DNA from: G963663525 sp963663525 | GTDB lineage: Bacteria; Myxococcota_A; SURF-8; G963663525 | Direction of reading: 5' to 3' | DNA: 64,000 nt | Assembly (NCBI GenBank): GCA_963663525.2 | Contig: CAXXHC010000001.1 | Coordinates: 1,302,001 to 1,366,000 of the forward strand | Part shown: one piece after another, positions 1 to 8,734 of the stretch | Layout: each line of letters opens with the position of its first letter | Position numbering within the stretch: position 1 is the stretch's first letter | The notes under the pieces: generated by a model | What the model saw: only the letters and a program-made list of their open reading frames with translations | The model's database searches: none | Told to the model about the DNA's origin: nothing | Made by a program: the position numbers and the translations under genes

Positions 1-714
1 AACACCAAGGTTGAAATTCATGTTCCAATGTTTTCCTTCTTCGTGAGAAGGGGTGGATGACCAATACCCACGTCTGTTGTCCACAAGGTCGGGATCTCCA
101 TACCCAACCGTATGGTCAGTATGGTCGTACAGTTTCCCACAAGGATTGTACCTCAAGCAAGTATCCATGTCCGAAACCAACCCCTGCAAGCAACTGTCCA
201 CGAATCCACATTCCAGAATTTCAGGACACGACAGGTCGGGATCGAGTATGGAACGGAGTTCGTTGACGGTCGGAAGTCTCCAGTCGTAATATCCGTCATG
301 TTCCAGATTTTCACAGTATTCGATTGCTTCATCCAAAGTCAGGTAAAGATGAAAAACCTCTTCGGGATTTTCATGATCCAACACCTCTCCCGGCAGCCAC
401 ATCAAGTTACTGTAATCATTGTCATCACAGACCGGATGAAGGCCATCTTCATCTTCCCCGTCCTCCTCCGATTCTTCATCTTCGGAGGTGTCTTCTTCAA
501 TGATTTCCGATTCTTCCTCGGTAACATCCAAGTCCTCGTCAGGATGCAAATCATCATCATCCACATCTGCAGGAATCTGTTCGATGTCACCATCGACCGA
601 TATGTCCCTTTCATAGTCACCAGCCGCCGGATTATAGCTGACGATGGATGACCCCTCACAGCCGGTTCCCAAGAGAATGACCATAAATGCCAACAGGATT
701 ATTTTGAATTTCAT
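1..714 (-). CDS. Lipoprotein with DUF1566 domain (partial, open at left edge)
   Basis: This leftward gene runs off the window; 238 codons are visible. I place the ATG at 714, seven bases behind AGGAG. Residues 1-18 look like a lipoprotein signal peptide (Lys at 2 and 4, a Leu/Ile/Phe core, then GTGC with Cys19 as the lipidation site), so the protein is probably anchored to a membrane. Residues about 45-95 are an Asp/Glu-rich linker. From about residue 100 the sequence resembles DUF1566/Lcl C-terminal domains: a WRLPTVNEL motif near 146-154, scattered Cys residues, and a YWSST motif near the visible end. This domain is common in cell-surface lipoproteins of delta-proteobacterial-type bacteria. 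The exact role is unknown. Confidence 0.75.
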   Translation of the reverse strand, partial: MKFKIILLAFMVILLGTGCEGSSIVSYNPAAGDYERDISVDGDIEQIPADVDDDDLHPDEDLDVTEEESEIIEEDTSEDEESEEDGEDEDGLHPVCDDNDYSNLMWLPGEVLDHENPEEVFHLYLTLDEAIEYCENLEHDGYYDWRLPTVNELRSILDPDLSCPEILECGFVDSCLQGLVSDMDTCLRYNPCGKLYDHTDHTVGYGDPDLVDNRRGYWSSTPSHEEGKHWNMNFNLGV

Positions 715-862
715 CGGAAGGCTCCTCTGGTAATCGGTTCATCCGACCCGTTAATGGTCAATTTCCTCGGATCTGCCGGTAAGCTACTCATAGTGTGCAT
801 TGCTCATAATGCTACTCTTAGGCTGTAGACTGTCAAGTATTCTCTGTGGAATATCCTGTTTT

Positions 863-1075
863 ATGAAAAAGCAGGATCAAATTTGTTTACAGTTCGGTCG
901 AAAAGTTCGTAAACTCCGAGAGGAACAGGGTTACAGCCAAGAGGGGTTTGCCTCCGAAGTCGGCATCCACAGAACTTACATCGGTGGAATCGAACGTGGT
1001 GAACGAAACCCGACAATCACGACCGTTTACAAAATAGCTCAAGCCCTCGGAGTCGATATCAAGGAACTGTTCTAA
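863..1075 (+). CDS. Small XRE-family HTH regulator
   Basis: This 70-residue protein is almost entirely one helix-turn-helix domain of the XRE/Cro-C1 type (FGRKVRKLREEQG, then SQEGFASEVGIHRTYIGGIE, then NPTITTVYKIAQALGV). The length and the IHRTYIGGIERGERNP stretch are typical of phage repressors and of the controller (C) proteins of restriction-modification systems. An upstream in-frame start at 800 would add 21 residues unlike the family, so ATG 863 is preferred. It is transcribed towards the leftward operon ending at 1072. Its own targets are not identifiable; it may control the neighbouring accessory genes. Confidence 0.8.
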   Translation: MKKQDQICLQFGRKVRKLREEQGYSQEGFASEVGIHRTYIGGIERGERNPTITTVYKIAQALGVDIKELF

Positions 1076-1299
1076 TCAATCTCATCGGGCAGCACAGCCC
1101 CATGTTCGATGGAATCGTCATCCCTGAAAAGCCTCGCCCAGCACTCTATTATGGCCTCCCCCAAACATGGCGTCAGCCACTCTACCTCATCATTGTTCAA
1201 CTGCCTCAAGGAAATCCTGTAAGGCAGTTCAGTACGATCGGGTCGCCAATTGACATCCACGTACCACCGGCCATCGACTTGTATGAACGGATTCATCAT
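1072..1299 (-). CDS. Hypothetical protein, 75 aa
   Basis: This is the last gene of a leftward four-gene operon. Its ATG at 1299 overlaps the TGA of the preceding gene (ATGA-type overlap) and GAGGTGGA just upstream can serve as ribosome binding site, so translation is probably coupled. The protein is acidic and Trp-rich (four Trp) with no signal peptide or membrane segment. I do not recognise a family. The overlap and co-directional context are the main evidence that it is real. It ends three bases inside the stop region of the convergent XRE gene. Confidence 0.55.
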   Translation of the reverse strand: MMNPFIQVDGRWYVDVNWRPDRTELPYRISLRQLNNDEVEWLTPCLGEAIIECWARLFRDDDSIEHGAVLPDEID

Positions 1300-1595
1300 T
1301 CCACCTCACAGTATTCTATGACCGTAGCCAATAAGTTGTGGTAGCTGCCAAGCACGGTTTTCTTGATGAACTGTTCGAATTCTTCATGCTGACCGGCATC
1401 AAGCATGGCTGCTTTCACCTTGGTAATAAGGGCGAAGGCATTTCCTTCGTTGCCGATCAGATAAACAATCGGCTTTAGTCTTGGTTCATCAATCATTGTT
1501 GCAATCATTTGGCTCTCTTCAATTTCTACCGTAAAACCGCGAAAACGTTTTCCTGGTTTGAACGGACTGCAAGACCGAACCCTGATGGTCTTCAA
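1296..1595 (-). CDS. Hypothetical mobile-element protein, 99 aa
   Basis: The segment around LIGNEGNAFALITKVKAAML, with the ending LLATVIEYCEVE, resembles small conserved proteins of unknown function common in phages and integrative elements, which carry a GNAFxI...VKxAL core. The reading frame opens with TTG at 1595, inside a perfect inverted repeat at 1588-1611; no ATG occurs until residue 30, so the true start is uncertain. It lies between an upstream 77-residue gene and a downstream 75-residue gene that it overlaps. Function unknown. Confidence 0.6.
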   Translation of the reverse strand: MKTIRVRSCSPFKPGKRFRGFTVEIEESQMIATMIDEPRLKPIVYLIGNEGNAFALITKVKAAMLDAGQHEEFEQFIKKTVLGSYHNLLATVIEYCEVE

Positions 1596-1611
1596 GACCA
1601 GTCTTGAAGAC
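1588..1611. repeat. Perfect inverted repeat at start of the 99-aa gene
   Basis: GTCTTCAAGAC (1588-1598) and GTCTTGAAGAC (1601-1611) are exact reverse complements separated by two bases. The repeat covers the apparent TTG start of the 99-residue gene. In RNA it would fold into a stable hairpin; in DNA it would make a 24-bp dyad operator. No T-run follows on either strand, so it is not an ordinary intrinsic terminator. Confidence 0.7.
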
Positions 1612-1640
1612 TTTATCCCCGATTTTTCGGGATTTGGTTG

Positions 1641-1874
1641 TCATCGGGAACCATTCGGTTCTACGTCCGGCAACATCCCGGTCAGGTCAAGACCGGAATC
1701 AGCCAAGTTCTTCCAACCCTCCATGATCGCAACCGCGGTTTCGAAATCTCCGCCCGGCAGTCTGGTTGTGCCGATCTCCCGACCATCCTCGATGACCCGG
1801 ACTCTTACAATGTGCTCTGTATCGGAGCCGGGGATTTTATCTCCCGTAACTACGGCAAGTTTGAATTCCTTCAT
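1641..1874 (-). CDS. Hypothetical protein, 77 aa
   Basis: The ATG at 1874 follows AAGGGGATGATCC, a usable ribosome binding site, 13 bases after the stop of the upstream 216-residue gene. The product looks like a small beta-rich soluble protein (KLAVVTGDKIPGSD, HIVRVRVIEDGREIGTTRL) with a helical C-terminal half. I recognise no family. It is the second gene of the leftward operon that starts at 2538. Confidence 0.55.
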   Translation of the reverse strand: MKEFKLAVVTGDKIPGSDTEHIVRVRVIEDGREIGTTRLPGGDFETAVAIMEGWKNLADSGLDLTGMLPDVEPNGSR

Positions 1875-1887
1875 GGATCATCCCCTT

Positions 1888-2538
1888 TCAGTGGGACTGT
1901 TTGGACACGATCACTCCCTCGTGTTCCAGGCCCGGATCACCGAGGATGACGGCAAATGTCCGGCGGCTGAGCGAGACCTGAGCGGTGTTGAAATCTTCGG
2001 GAGTGATTGCTTTGGAGTTATAGTCAAGGACGATCAGCCCCATTCCCGTCAGGTCGAGCAGCAGCCGACGAACCCGAAGCCGGTCCGAGATGGTTTTCAC
2101 GTCCATCATTGCCATCAGATCCCCGACGTTGATGGAGCCGAAATAGCTGATGCCGATCTCTCCGATGGTGTCGGCTCCCAGACCGAGGGCATTGGCCGTC
2201 AGGGTCAGCAGCACCAGCCGTGCATCGAAATCGAGCCCCCCGTTCAGCAGGTCGAGGGAGAAACCGGACTTGTTCTCTTGGATCTGTCTGGTGGCTTCCA
2301 GGCGGGAATCGATTTCGGATCGAATCTTGGTTTCATCTTTTCGGTACTGGCTGGCCCGACGTTCCAGTTCCTTGGATCTCACGTCCTGTTTCTCCCCGAC
2401 GGTCTTGTCACCAAGGGCCGGTTTCGAGAGATCTTTCAGCATCCATTCGGAATTCAACCGGGATGCCCTGATGGGCAGGTACCGGCACAACTCGTCCTCG
2501 ACGTACTCCAGGCAGTCTGCATAGGGTTTCTCGTTCAT
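1888..2538 (-). CDS. Hypothetical protein, 216 aa, helical with winged-helix-like C-terminal half
   Basis: This is the first gene of the leftward operon, with ATG at 2538 seven bases after AGGAG. Residues about 40-100 are strongly charged and helical (RSKELERRASQYRKDETKIR). Residues about 100-200 look like a compact alpha/beta or winged-helix fold (LDFDARLVLLTLTANAL, ISDRLRVRRLLLDLTGMGLI). There is no Walker motif, signal peptide or membrane segment. I do not recognise the family. The gene starts next to the att-like repeat at 2613, so the operon may belong to DNA flanking the mobile element. Confidence 0.6.
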   Translation of the reverse strand: MNEKPYADCLEYVEDELCRYLPIRASRLNSEWMLKDLSKPALGDKTVGEKQDVRSKELERRASQYRKDETKIRSEIDSRLEATRQIQENKSGFSLDLLNGGLDFDARLVLLTLTANALGLGADTIGEIGISYFGSINVGDLMAMMDVKTISDRLRVRRLLLDLTGMGLIVLDYNSKAITPEDFNTAQVSLSRRTFAVILGDPGLEHEGVIVSKQSH

Positions 2539-2612
2539 GATCGTTCTCCTGTTCTGTTGGTTTTCCCAGCCGTGCCTCCCGATCTATTCGAGAATCTGCA
2601 CTGCCGGTACCC

Positions 2613-2649
2613 CAACAACCCGGCAGTCAGGAAAACTAAGCCGGAAAAT
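2613..2649 (+). repeat. Att-like 37-bp motif, copy A
   Basis: The motif starts CAACAACCC and contains CTAAGCCGGAAAAT. Related copies lie at 19111-19147 (same orientation) and 19358-19394 (opposite orientation). Copy A is immediately left of the type I restriction operon and copy B is next to a small serine recombinase gene, so the two may mark the ends of a mobile segment. Copies A and C are the most alike. The 297-bp gap 2539-2835 holds no other recognisable feature. Confidence 0.5.
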
Positions 2650-2835
2650 TGAACGGATTATAATTTAGGGGAGACAAATTGGGTTTGGTTACTTGGGATT
2701 TGATCGGATTATCGGGCGATTTAACTGGACCCCTTCAGCAGCTTGGTGGTATAAATTGGCCACATCAGCACCTTGGACAGGACATCATACCCCGTTGATC
2801 TTAATAGCCTTTCAGCCTTCGGATGGGAAAAGCAT

Positions 2836-4419
2836 ATGCCACGAGGTCGTAAACCGGAAACCGACGCACCCGTAGCTAAGAAAAACGGCGGGGCCAACCT
2901 GGGCTTTGAGCAGAAGCTCTGGCAGGCTGCCGACAAGATGCGCAACAACATGGACGCGGCCGAGTACAAGCATGTGGTGCTTGGCCTCATTTTCCTGAAA
3001 TACATCTCGGATGCCTTCGAGGAGTTGTATCAAGATCTGAAAGCCCGTAAGGACACCGATTACACCGATCCCGAAGACCGCGATGAATACAAGGCCGAGA
3101 ACGTCTTCTGGGTGCCGAAGGAAGCCCGCTGGGCGCATCTGCAAAACAACGCCAAGCAGCCCCTGATCGGCAAGATCATTGATGACGCCATGGTGGCTAT
3201 CGAACGCGATAACCCGACCTTGAAAGGCGTTCTGCCCAAGAACTACGCCCGTCCCGCCCTCGACAAACAACGGCTGGGTGAACTGATCGACCTGATCGGC
3301 ACCATCGGTCTTGGGGATGCGGAAAACCGCAGCAAGGACATTCTGGGCCGGGTGTACGAATACTTCCTGACCATGTTCGCTTCTGCCGAGGGTAAAAACG
3401 GCGGCCAATTCTACACTCCCCGATGCGTGGTTCGAGTGCTCGTTTCAATGCTGGCTCCCTATAAAGGCCGTATCTATGACCCCTGTTGCGGTTCGGGCGG
3501 GATGTTCGTCCAGTCTGAAAAGTTCATCGAGGAGCACGGCGGGCGCGTGGGAGACATTGCCATTTACGGGCAGGAATCCAACCCGACCACTTGGCGTCTT
3601 GCCAAGATGAACCTCGCCATTCGAGGCATCGACGGCAACCTCGGCGGGGAACATGCTGATAGTTTCCATAAGGACTTGCACAAGGATTTGAAGGCTGATT
3701 TCATTCTGGCGAACCCGCCGTTCAATTCCAAGGATTGGGGTGGGGATCAATTACGGGATGATGTCCGCTGGGTTTACGGCATCCCGCCAAAAAACAACGC
3801 CAACTTCGCCTGGGTGCAGCATTTCATCCATCATCTTTCCCCGAAGGGCATGGCAGGCTACGTGCTGGCCAACGGCTCCATGAGTTCCAATACCAGCGGC
3901 GAGGGCGAGATCCGACAGAAGATGGTGGAGTCCGACCTTGTGGACTGCATGGTGGCGATGCCGGGGCAGTTGTTCTATTCCACGCAGATTCCCGTCTGCC
4001 TATGGTTTGTTTCCAAGAACAAGCAGAATGGCCGCTTCCGTGACCGCCGGAAACAGGTGCTGTTTATCGACGCCCGCAAGATGGGCAGCATGATTGACCG
4101 GGTGCATCGGGAATTGACCGATGAGGACATTGCCCGGATCGCCGGAACCTACCATGCGTGGCGCGGGGACAAGGGCGCGGGCAAGTACGAAGACATCCCC
4201 GGCTTCTGCAAGAGCGCCACGGTGGAGGAAATCCAGTCCCACGGCTTTGTATTGACTCCTGGCAGGTATGTGGGAGCTGAGGCCATTGAGGATGACGGCG
4301 AACCCTTCCCCGAAAAGATGGCTCGGCTGACAAACGAACTTGATGAACAGTTCAAGGAATCGGCCCAGCTGGAAAAGGAGATTCGGAAAAACTTGAAGGG
4401 GTTGGGGTATGGCGGCTGA
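2836..4419 (+). CDS. hsdM: Type I restriction-modification DNA methyltransferase (M) subunit
   Basis: The 527-residue protein has the HsdM layout: an N-terminal helical domain (FEQKLWQAADKMRNNMDAAE, VVLGLIFLKYISDAFEE), then an N6-adenine methyltransferase domain with SAM-binding motif I DPCCGSGGMF (about 215-224) and catalytic NPPF (about 293). It should methylate adenine in host DNA as part of an M2S complex and form the restriction enzyme with HsdR. ATG 2836 is chosen over an in-frame TTG at 2773 because family homology begins near it. It overlaps hsdS by 11 bases and opens an operon M-S-NYN-NACHT-(two IS)-R. Confidence 0.95.
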   Translation: MPRGRKPETDAPVAKKNGGANLGFEQKLWQAADKMRNNMDAAEYKHVVLGLIFLKYISDAFEELYQDLKARKDTDYTDPEDRDEYKAENVFWVPKEARWAHLQNNAKQPLIGKIIDDAMVAIERDNPTLKGVLPKNYARPALDKQRLGELIDLIGTIGLGDAENRSKDILGRVYEYFLTMFASAEGKNGGQFYTPRCVVRVLVSMLAPYKGRIYDPCCGSGGMFVQSEKFIEEHGGRVGDIAIYGQESNPTTWRLAKMNLAIRGIDGNLGGEHADSFHKDLHKDLKADFILANPPFNSKDWGGDQLRDDVRWVYGIPPKNNANFAWVQHFIHHLSPKGMAGYVLANGSMSSNTSGEGEIRQKMVESDLVDCMVAMPGQLFYSTQIPVCLWFVSKNKQNGRFRDRRKQVLFIDARKMGSMIDRVHRELTDEDIARIAGTYHAWRGDKGAGKYEDIPGFCKSATVEEIQSHGFVLTPGRYVGAEAIEDDGEPFPEKMARLTNELDEQFKESAQLEKEIRKNLKGLGYGG

Positions 4420-5695
4420 GTGGCTAAAAGTAAGGATTGAAGATGTCGCTGATGTCAAAGGAGGGAAACGCCTACCCAAGGGAACGTCTTTCAGTGTCAC
4501 GAAGACAAATTACCCATATATCCGGCTTGTGGATGTAAATGACCGAAAAATAACTGATAATGATATCCAATATTTGAGGAAAGATACTCATGAGGCAATA
4601 TCTAGGTACATAGTAAATGGTAAAGATGTCTGCTTAGCAATTGTCGGTCACACTATTGGTGTTGTCTTCTATGTTGATGAAAAATGGGATGGAGCAAACC
4701 TGACAGAAAATGCTGCCCGAATAACTAATTACGATGGACTTGATTCAAAATACCTTTTCTATTTTCTAACATCACCCGAGGGATACAATGAAATAATGGC
4801 TCGTGCTGTAGGTTCTGCTCAAAAGAAACTACCACTGTACAACATTAAAAGCATCGAAATCCCTCTCCCCCCACTTCCCGAACAAAAAGCCATCGCCCAC
4901 ATCCTCGGCACACTGGACGACAAGATCGAGCTGAACCGTCGGATGAACCGAACCCTGGAGGCCATGGCGCGGGCGGTGTTCAAGTCATGGTTCGTGGATT
5001 TTGACCCTGTACGGGACAAGATGGAAGGCCGAGAACCCGAAGGCATGGATGCCCAAACCGCCGCATTCTTCCCCGACCGGCTCGTGGACTCGGAACTCGG
5101 CGAGGTGCCGGAGGGGTGGGAATGGGGGACGGTTGGGGATATTGCCCGGAACATCCGTAACGGCATAGCCCCTTCGGATGTTGACCCGGAAACCACCTAC
5201 ATCGGCCTTGAACATATGCCCCGTGGTTCAATATGTTTGGATACATGGGAAACGGCAGAGAAAGTTACCAGCACGAAAAGCCAGTTTCAAAAGGGAGATG
5301 TCCTGTTTGGGAAGCTGAGGCCATACTTCAAAAAGGTTGGCGTTTCCTTTAACGATGGGGTCTGTTCATCGGATATCCTCGTCATTAAACCACGTAAAAA
5401 GCAATGGGAAAGTTTCCTATTGATACAGCTTTCGCGGCAGGAATTCATTGATTACACCGAATCCGTATCAACCGGAACGAGAATGCCGAGGGTGAACTGG
5501 AAGGCCATTGCAGAATATCCCATTCCGATACCATCAAGAGAAATCCTCGAACATTTCAATGGACTTGTTAAGCCGAGCATAGCAAAGATGGAAATAAACA
5601 CCTTTGAGTCCCGAACCCTCGCCGCCTTGCGGAATGTGCTGCTGCCCAAGCTGCAGAGCGGGGAGATTGAAATGGGAGGTGCACCGCATGCCTGA
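4409..5695 (+). CDS. hsdS: Type I restriction-modification specificity (S) subunit
   Basis: This 428-residue protein has two target-recognition domains (about 1-150 and 236-400), each followed by a conserved helical spacer. The first spacer is marked by PLPPLPEQKAIAHILGTLDD and a long helix; the second ends with RTLAALRNVLLPKLQSGEI. Each domain should read half of a bipartite DNA site. A second TRD preface, GEVPEGWEWGTVGDIA near 230, is also typical. The ATG overlaps the end of hsdM and the stop overlaps the NYN gene by 8 bases, so all are probably translated from one mRNA. The sequence specificity cannot be predicted. Confidence 0.95.
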   Translation: MAAEWLKVRIEDVADVKGGKRLPKGTSFSVTKTNYPYIRLVDVNDRKITDNDIQYLRKDTHEAISRYIVNGKDVCLAIVGHTIGVVFYVDEKWDGANLTENAARITNYDGLDSKYLFYFLTSPEGYNEIMARAVGSAQKKLPLYNIKSIEIPLPPLPEQKAIAHILGTLDDKIELNRRMNRTLEAMARAVFKSWFVDFDPVRDKMEGREPEGMDAQTAAFFPDRLVDSELGEVPEGWEWGTVGDIARNIRNGIAPSDVDPETTYIGLEHMPRGSICLDTWETAEKVTSTKSQFQKGDVLFGKLRPYFKKVGVSFNDGVCSSDILVIKPRKKQWESFLLIQLSRQEFIDYTESVSTGTRMPRVNWKAIAEYPIPIPSREILEHFNGLVKPSIAKMEINTFESRTLAALRNVLLPKLQSGEIEMGGAPHA

Positions 5696-6422
5696 TTTCG
5701 ACTCCCGATGTGCGATTTTTATCGACTATGACAATCTTCTTCCCTTACAGAAGACCGCTGGCATTCTTGATGTGGTGACAAAGGTTCTCGTTCAGATGCC
5801 CTTCAACTCTTCTTCTGCACGCATAGGATGCAATGTCAGGGTCTACGGAGGATGGTATGAAAGGAACGTGATGACGCAGCGGGCACAGGATGTAGCTGTT
5901 GAACTTCAAAGGGATTTTCCTAAAGTTATCAGACTTCCGATGCAGCAATCGCAGGACAGACACCGTATGGTAGCCATTGGCGCGGAACTTGCGAGATCGT
6001 TACTGCAAGAACCAAGTCATTGTCTATTCAATACTTATAGACGGAAAGGGAAGCCGTATAATGTTCGAGTTGAAGAACCAAGCAATGTCGGCTGTACTGA
6101 CCCAGACTGTGTTCTACCCTTGATGAAAAAGTTACTCAGAACGGGCCGATGCCCCAAATCTGGTTGTGGAGTGGTTGTGGGCGACCTAGTTTACCGGCAT
6201 GAACAGAAGATCGTTGACACCATGTTGTCATGTGATTTGATCTATGCGGCTGGTGGCCGGGTAGACGACATTGGATTGGTAAGTGGAGACGATGATTTTC
6301 TTCCACCGTTACGAACAGTACTACTATTGGGCAAGACCGTCATTCGGTTTCACACCAAACCCAACTATCAAAGGACGTCGTTTCCCCAGGGCGGGGCACC
6401 GTTAACTGAAAAGGAACTATAG
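5688..6422 (+). CDS. NYN-domain (PIN-like) nuclease protein
   Basis: This 244-residue protein has the acidic signature of NYN domains, a PIN-like RNase fold: IFIDYDNL near residues 9-16 and VSGDDDFLPPLRTVLLLGKTV near 197-217, with a central insertion carrying Cys pairs (CTDPDC, CPKSGC) that may bind zinc. The Asp cluster should coordinate metal for RNA or DNA cleavage. ATG 5688 follows GGGAGGT and overlaps hsdS by 8 bases; the NACHT gene begins two bases after the stop. Its place inside a type I restriction operon suggests an effector role. Substrate unknown. Confidence 0.8.
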   Translation: MPDFDSRCAIFIDYDNLLPLQKTAGILDVVTKVLVQMPFNSSSARIGCNVRVYGGWYERNVMTQRAQDVAVELQRDFPKVIRLPMQQSQDRHRMVAIGAELARSLLQEPSHCLFNTYRRKGKPYNVRVEEPSNVGCTDPDCVLPLMKKLLRTGRCPKSGCGVVVGDLVYRHEQKIVDTMLSCDLIYAAGGRVDDIGLVSGDDDFLPPLRTVLLLGKTVIRFHTKPNYQRTSFPQGGAPLTEKEL

Positions 6423-6424
6423 CC

Positions 6425-8698
6425 ATGCAAAGCAGCGACTTCAAATCAGTTGTCATGACATTCGCAGATCCAGGCACCGATTTACTCTTTGACAAATCAC
6501 AGCTGATGATTTCTGTCAATGGAGACCTCATCGAAGCCAACATTTCGACAAAATCCGGTGACGTTTACGTTGATGAAGGTAGTGGTGATGTGCCTGCCAG
6601 CAAATGGATTTTGACTCGTCTTGCACGCCTACCCCTCCTTGCAACCAGACTAAAAGAGAGCGTTCCTCCAACCGAATACTTTGTTTCTCCTGCAGCGTCC
6701 CTATTACCTACCCTTGAGAAGGGGCCACAGGAAAAATCCATCAAAACAGATAATGCCTTGCAAACTACGATAGAAGCCATTGACGACCACAGTCCCCTCG
6801 AAGCAATGGTTCTATATATCACGAGTGATGCAGGTGAAGGGAAAACATCGCTTATCAATGAGCTTGCCCGCACTCAAGCCAAGCGTTTCACCGACAATGA
6901 ATCCGATTGGCTACTCGTTCCCATTCCTCTTGGAGGAAGACACTTTCTGCGGTTCGACGATATTACGGTTGGCGCACTCCAGAATCGTTATAGATTTCCT
7001 TTTCTGTACTACAACTCTTTTCTGGCTCTTGTTAGAATGGGTGTTATCGTACCTGCTTTTGATGGTTTTGAAGAAATGTTCGTCGAAGGCAGTTCAGGCG
7101 AGGCACTTTCAGCAATGGGCATTCTCGTTGAAGGCCTGGAATCACAAGGATCTATAATTGTTGCAGCGCGGAAAGCCTACTTTGATTTCGAGAATCTGAG
7201 AACACAGGAGAAGCTTTTCGATACCATTAGAACTTTGTCGGTAGGGTTCGGGAAGATTGAATTAGACCGATGGTCTAAAATGCATTTTGTTGAATACTGC
7301 CGAAATCGAAACATTGAAAACGTCGAGCAAATTTACAAATGTGTATCGGATAGATTGACCGCCACCCACCCACTTTTAACACGAGCCGTACTCGTGAAGC
7401 GTCTGGTTGATATCGCGAGTTCAAGCAATTCGTTGGAGTCGCTTCTGAATCAGCTGCGCATTTCGGGAGAAGACTTCTTTTCTTTATTTGTAAGGAGTCT
7501 TATCGAGCGAGAGGCCAATGAAAAGTGGATTGACCGTTCAGGCAAGAAGGAAGTTGGCACGCCGTTGCTCACGGTTGATGAACACTGTGAGCTGCTGTCA
7601 CAAATTGCGGTATCAATGTGGGAATCACGAGTTGGCTACATTAAACGTGATGGCCTCGAATTCGTGTCGGATTTTTTTTCCGAAACCACTAAGAAGAATA
7701 CTTTTCAAGCTCAGCAGATTCGAGAACGTATTAGAGGCCATGCAATGCTTGTGTCATCGACAAATGTATCACAGGCTCTCGAATTTGATCATGACGAATT
7801 TCGGTTATTTTTCTTAGGCGAAGGAATTGCAAAAGAGATTTCACCACTGAATGAACATGCCAAGGCAGAAGTATTGGGAATCTTCAGACGAGGAGTGCTA
7901 CCTCGTCAGGCACAACACGCGTTTATCCGTTCAGTAACTCGCAACTCGCAGATCGACCTGACCAAGGTCGTCAAACTTTTATTGGATATCAGCAGTATGG
8001 AATCTCAGACATCATATGTACATGAAAATTGCAGTGACATCATTATCCGGCTGCTGAGTGGGCTGACTGCAAAAAACATTGAGGTAAATGATCTTGCTTT
8101 CGGATTGGATGCCTTACGTGACAGGAAGTTAAATGGTATTCAATTCAAGAAATGCTATTTTTCTCCCAGTAGCATGGAACAAACTCAGTTGGATAATTGC
8201 CATTTCACCCACAGTCAATTCACTCAATTAAGGTTCTTTGATTCGACAAAAATTGAGAACACGACTTTTGAGAATTGTACTGTCGATGCTCTATCTCTTG
8301 TCGATAAAGACCGAGAGATTTGGGATCCGGAAGAAGTGAAAAGCTATCTTCAGCAGGTTGGAATAACATTAAAGGAGGCCGATGTATTCATCCCTACAAA
8401 GGCTCCTATTGAGACCTCGATAGATGACAAAGTACGATGTATCGAAAAACTTGTACGTTTTTTCATGCGAAGCACCCATATTACCGAGAATGTGATGTTG
8501 ATGAAACTGGGTATTCGGGGACAACCATTTATCGATAATACATTGCCGATTCTGCTAAGAGAAGGCATACTTGAAGAAACCCTTTACGCAGGTGCTGGAG
8601 ATCAGAGAAGGTTCCGTCTAGGAAAGCCATTGGAAAACGTCAACGGTGCTTTAACAGCTTGTCGAGGCTCGTTCGACTCATTTCTGGAGCAATTCTGA
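6425..8698 (+). CDS. NACHT-like STAND NTPase with pentapeptide-like repeats
   Basis: The 757-residue protein carries a P-loop SDAGEGKTSL (about 134-143) and a Walker B-like VPAFDGFEEMF (about 211-221), whose DGhxE form is typical of NACHT NTPases. A helical middle region follows, with FDHDEFRLFFLGE, the usual NACHT C-terminal helix motif, near 459. Residues about 570-622 resemble pentapeptide repeats (CYFSPSSM, DNCHFTHSQF, ENTTFENC). The last 100 residues look like a winged helix. Bacterial NACHT proteins are known anti-phage sensors. ATG 6425 follows AAGGAAC. Probably a sensor or switch acting with the adjacent NYN nuclease; that is inference. Confidence 0.8.
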   Translation: MQSSDFKSVVMTFADPGTDLLFDKSQLMISVNGDLIEANISTKSGDVYVDEGSGDVPASKWILTRLARLPLLATRLKESVPPTEYFVSPAASLLPTLEKGPQEKSIKTDNALQTTIEAIDDHSPLEAMVLYITSDAGEGKTSLINELARTQAKRFTDNESDWLLVPIPLGGRHFLRFDDITVGALQNRYRFPFLYYNSFLALVRMGVIVPAFDGFEEMFVEGSSGEALSAMGILVEGLESQGSIIVAARKAYFDFENLRTQEKLFDTIRTLSVGFGKIELDRWSKMHFVEYCRNRNIENVEQIYKCVSDRLTATHPLLTRAVLVKRLVDIASSSNSLESLLNQLRISGEDFFSLFVRSLIEREANEKWIDRSGKKEVGTPLLTVDEHCELLSQIAVSMWESRVGYIKRDGLEFVSDFFSETTKKNTFQAQQIRERIRGHAMLVSSTNVSQALEFDHDEFRLFFLGEGIAKEISPLNEHAKAEVLGIFRRGVLPRQAQHAFIRSVTRNSQIDLTKVVKLLLDISSMESQTSYVHENCSDIIIRLLSGLTAKNIEVNDLAFGLDALRDRKLNGIQFKKCYFSPSSMEQTQLDNCHFTHSQFTQLRFFDSTKIENTTFENCTVDALSLVDKDREIWDPEEVKSYLQQVGITLKEADVFIPTKAPIETSIDDKVRCIEKLVRFFMRSTHITENVMLMKLGIRGQPFIDNTLPILLREGILEETLYAGAGDQRRFRLGKPLENVNGALTACRGSFDSFLEQF

Positions 8699-8726
8699 TG
8701 GACATGTGGAAGTGGAAATTGGTCAG

Positions 8727-8734
8727 GTAAATGT
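8727..8734. repeat. Target-site duplication of ISL3-type copy 1 (left)
   Basis: GTAAATGT at 8727-8734 is repeated exactly at 10247-10254, flanking the element. Eight-base duplications are typical of the ISL3 family. Confidence 0.95.

Noticed and set aside
112..651. Rightward open frame opposite the lipoprotein gene
   Set aside because: The minus-strand frame gives a signal peptide and a DUF1566 domain; the plus-strand frame is its shadow.
863..1075. Classifying the XRE protein as a restriction controller (C) protein of the type I operon
   Set aside because: Size and motif fit, but type I systems rarely use one, it is 1.8 kb away outside the att-like repeat, and no convincing C-box pair precedes it.
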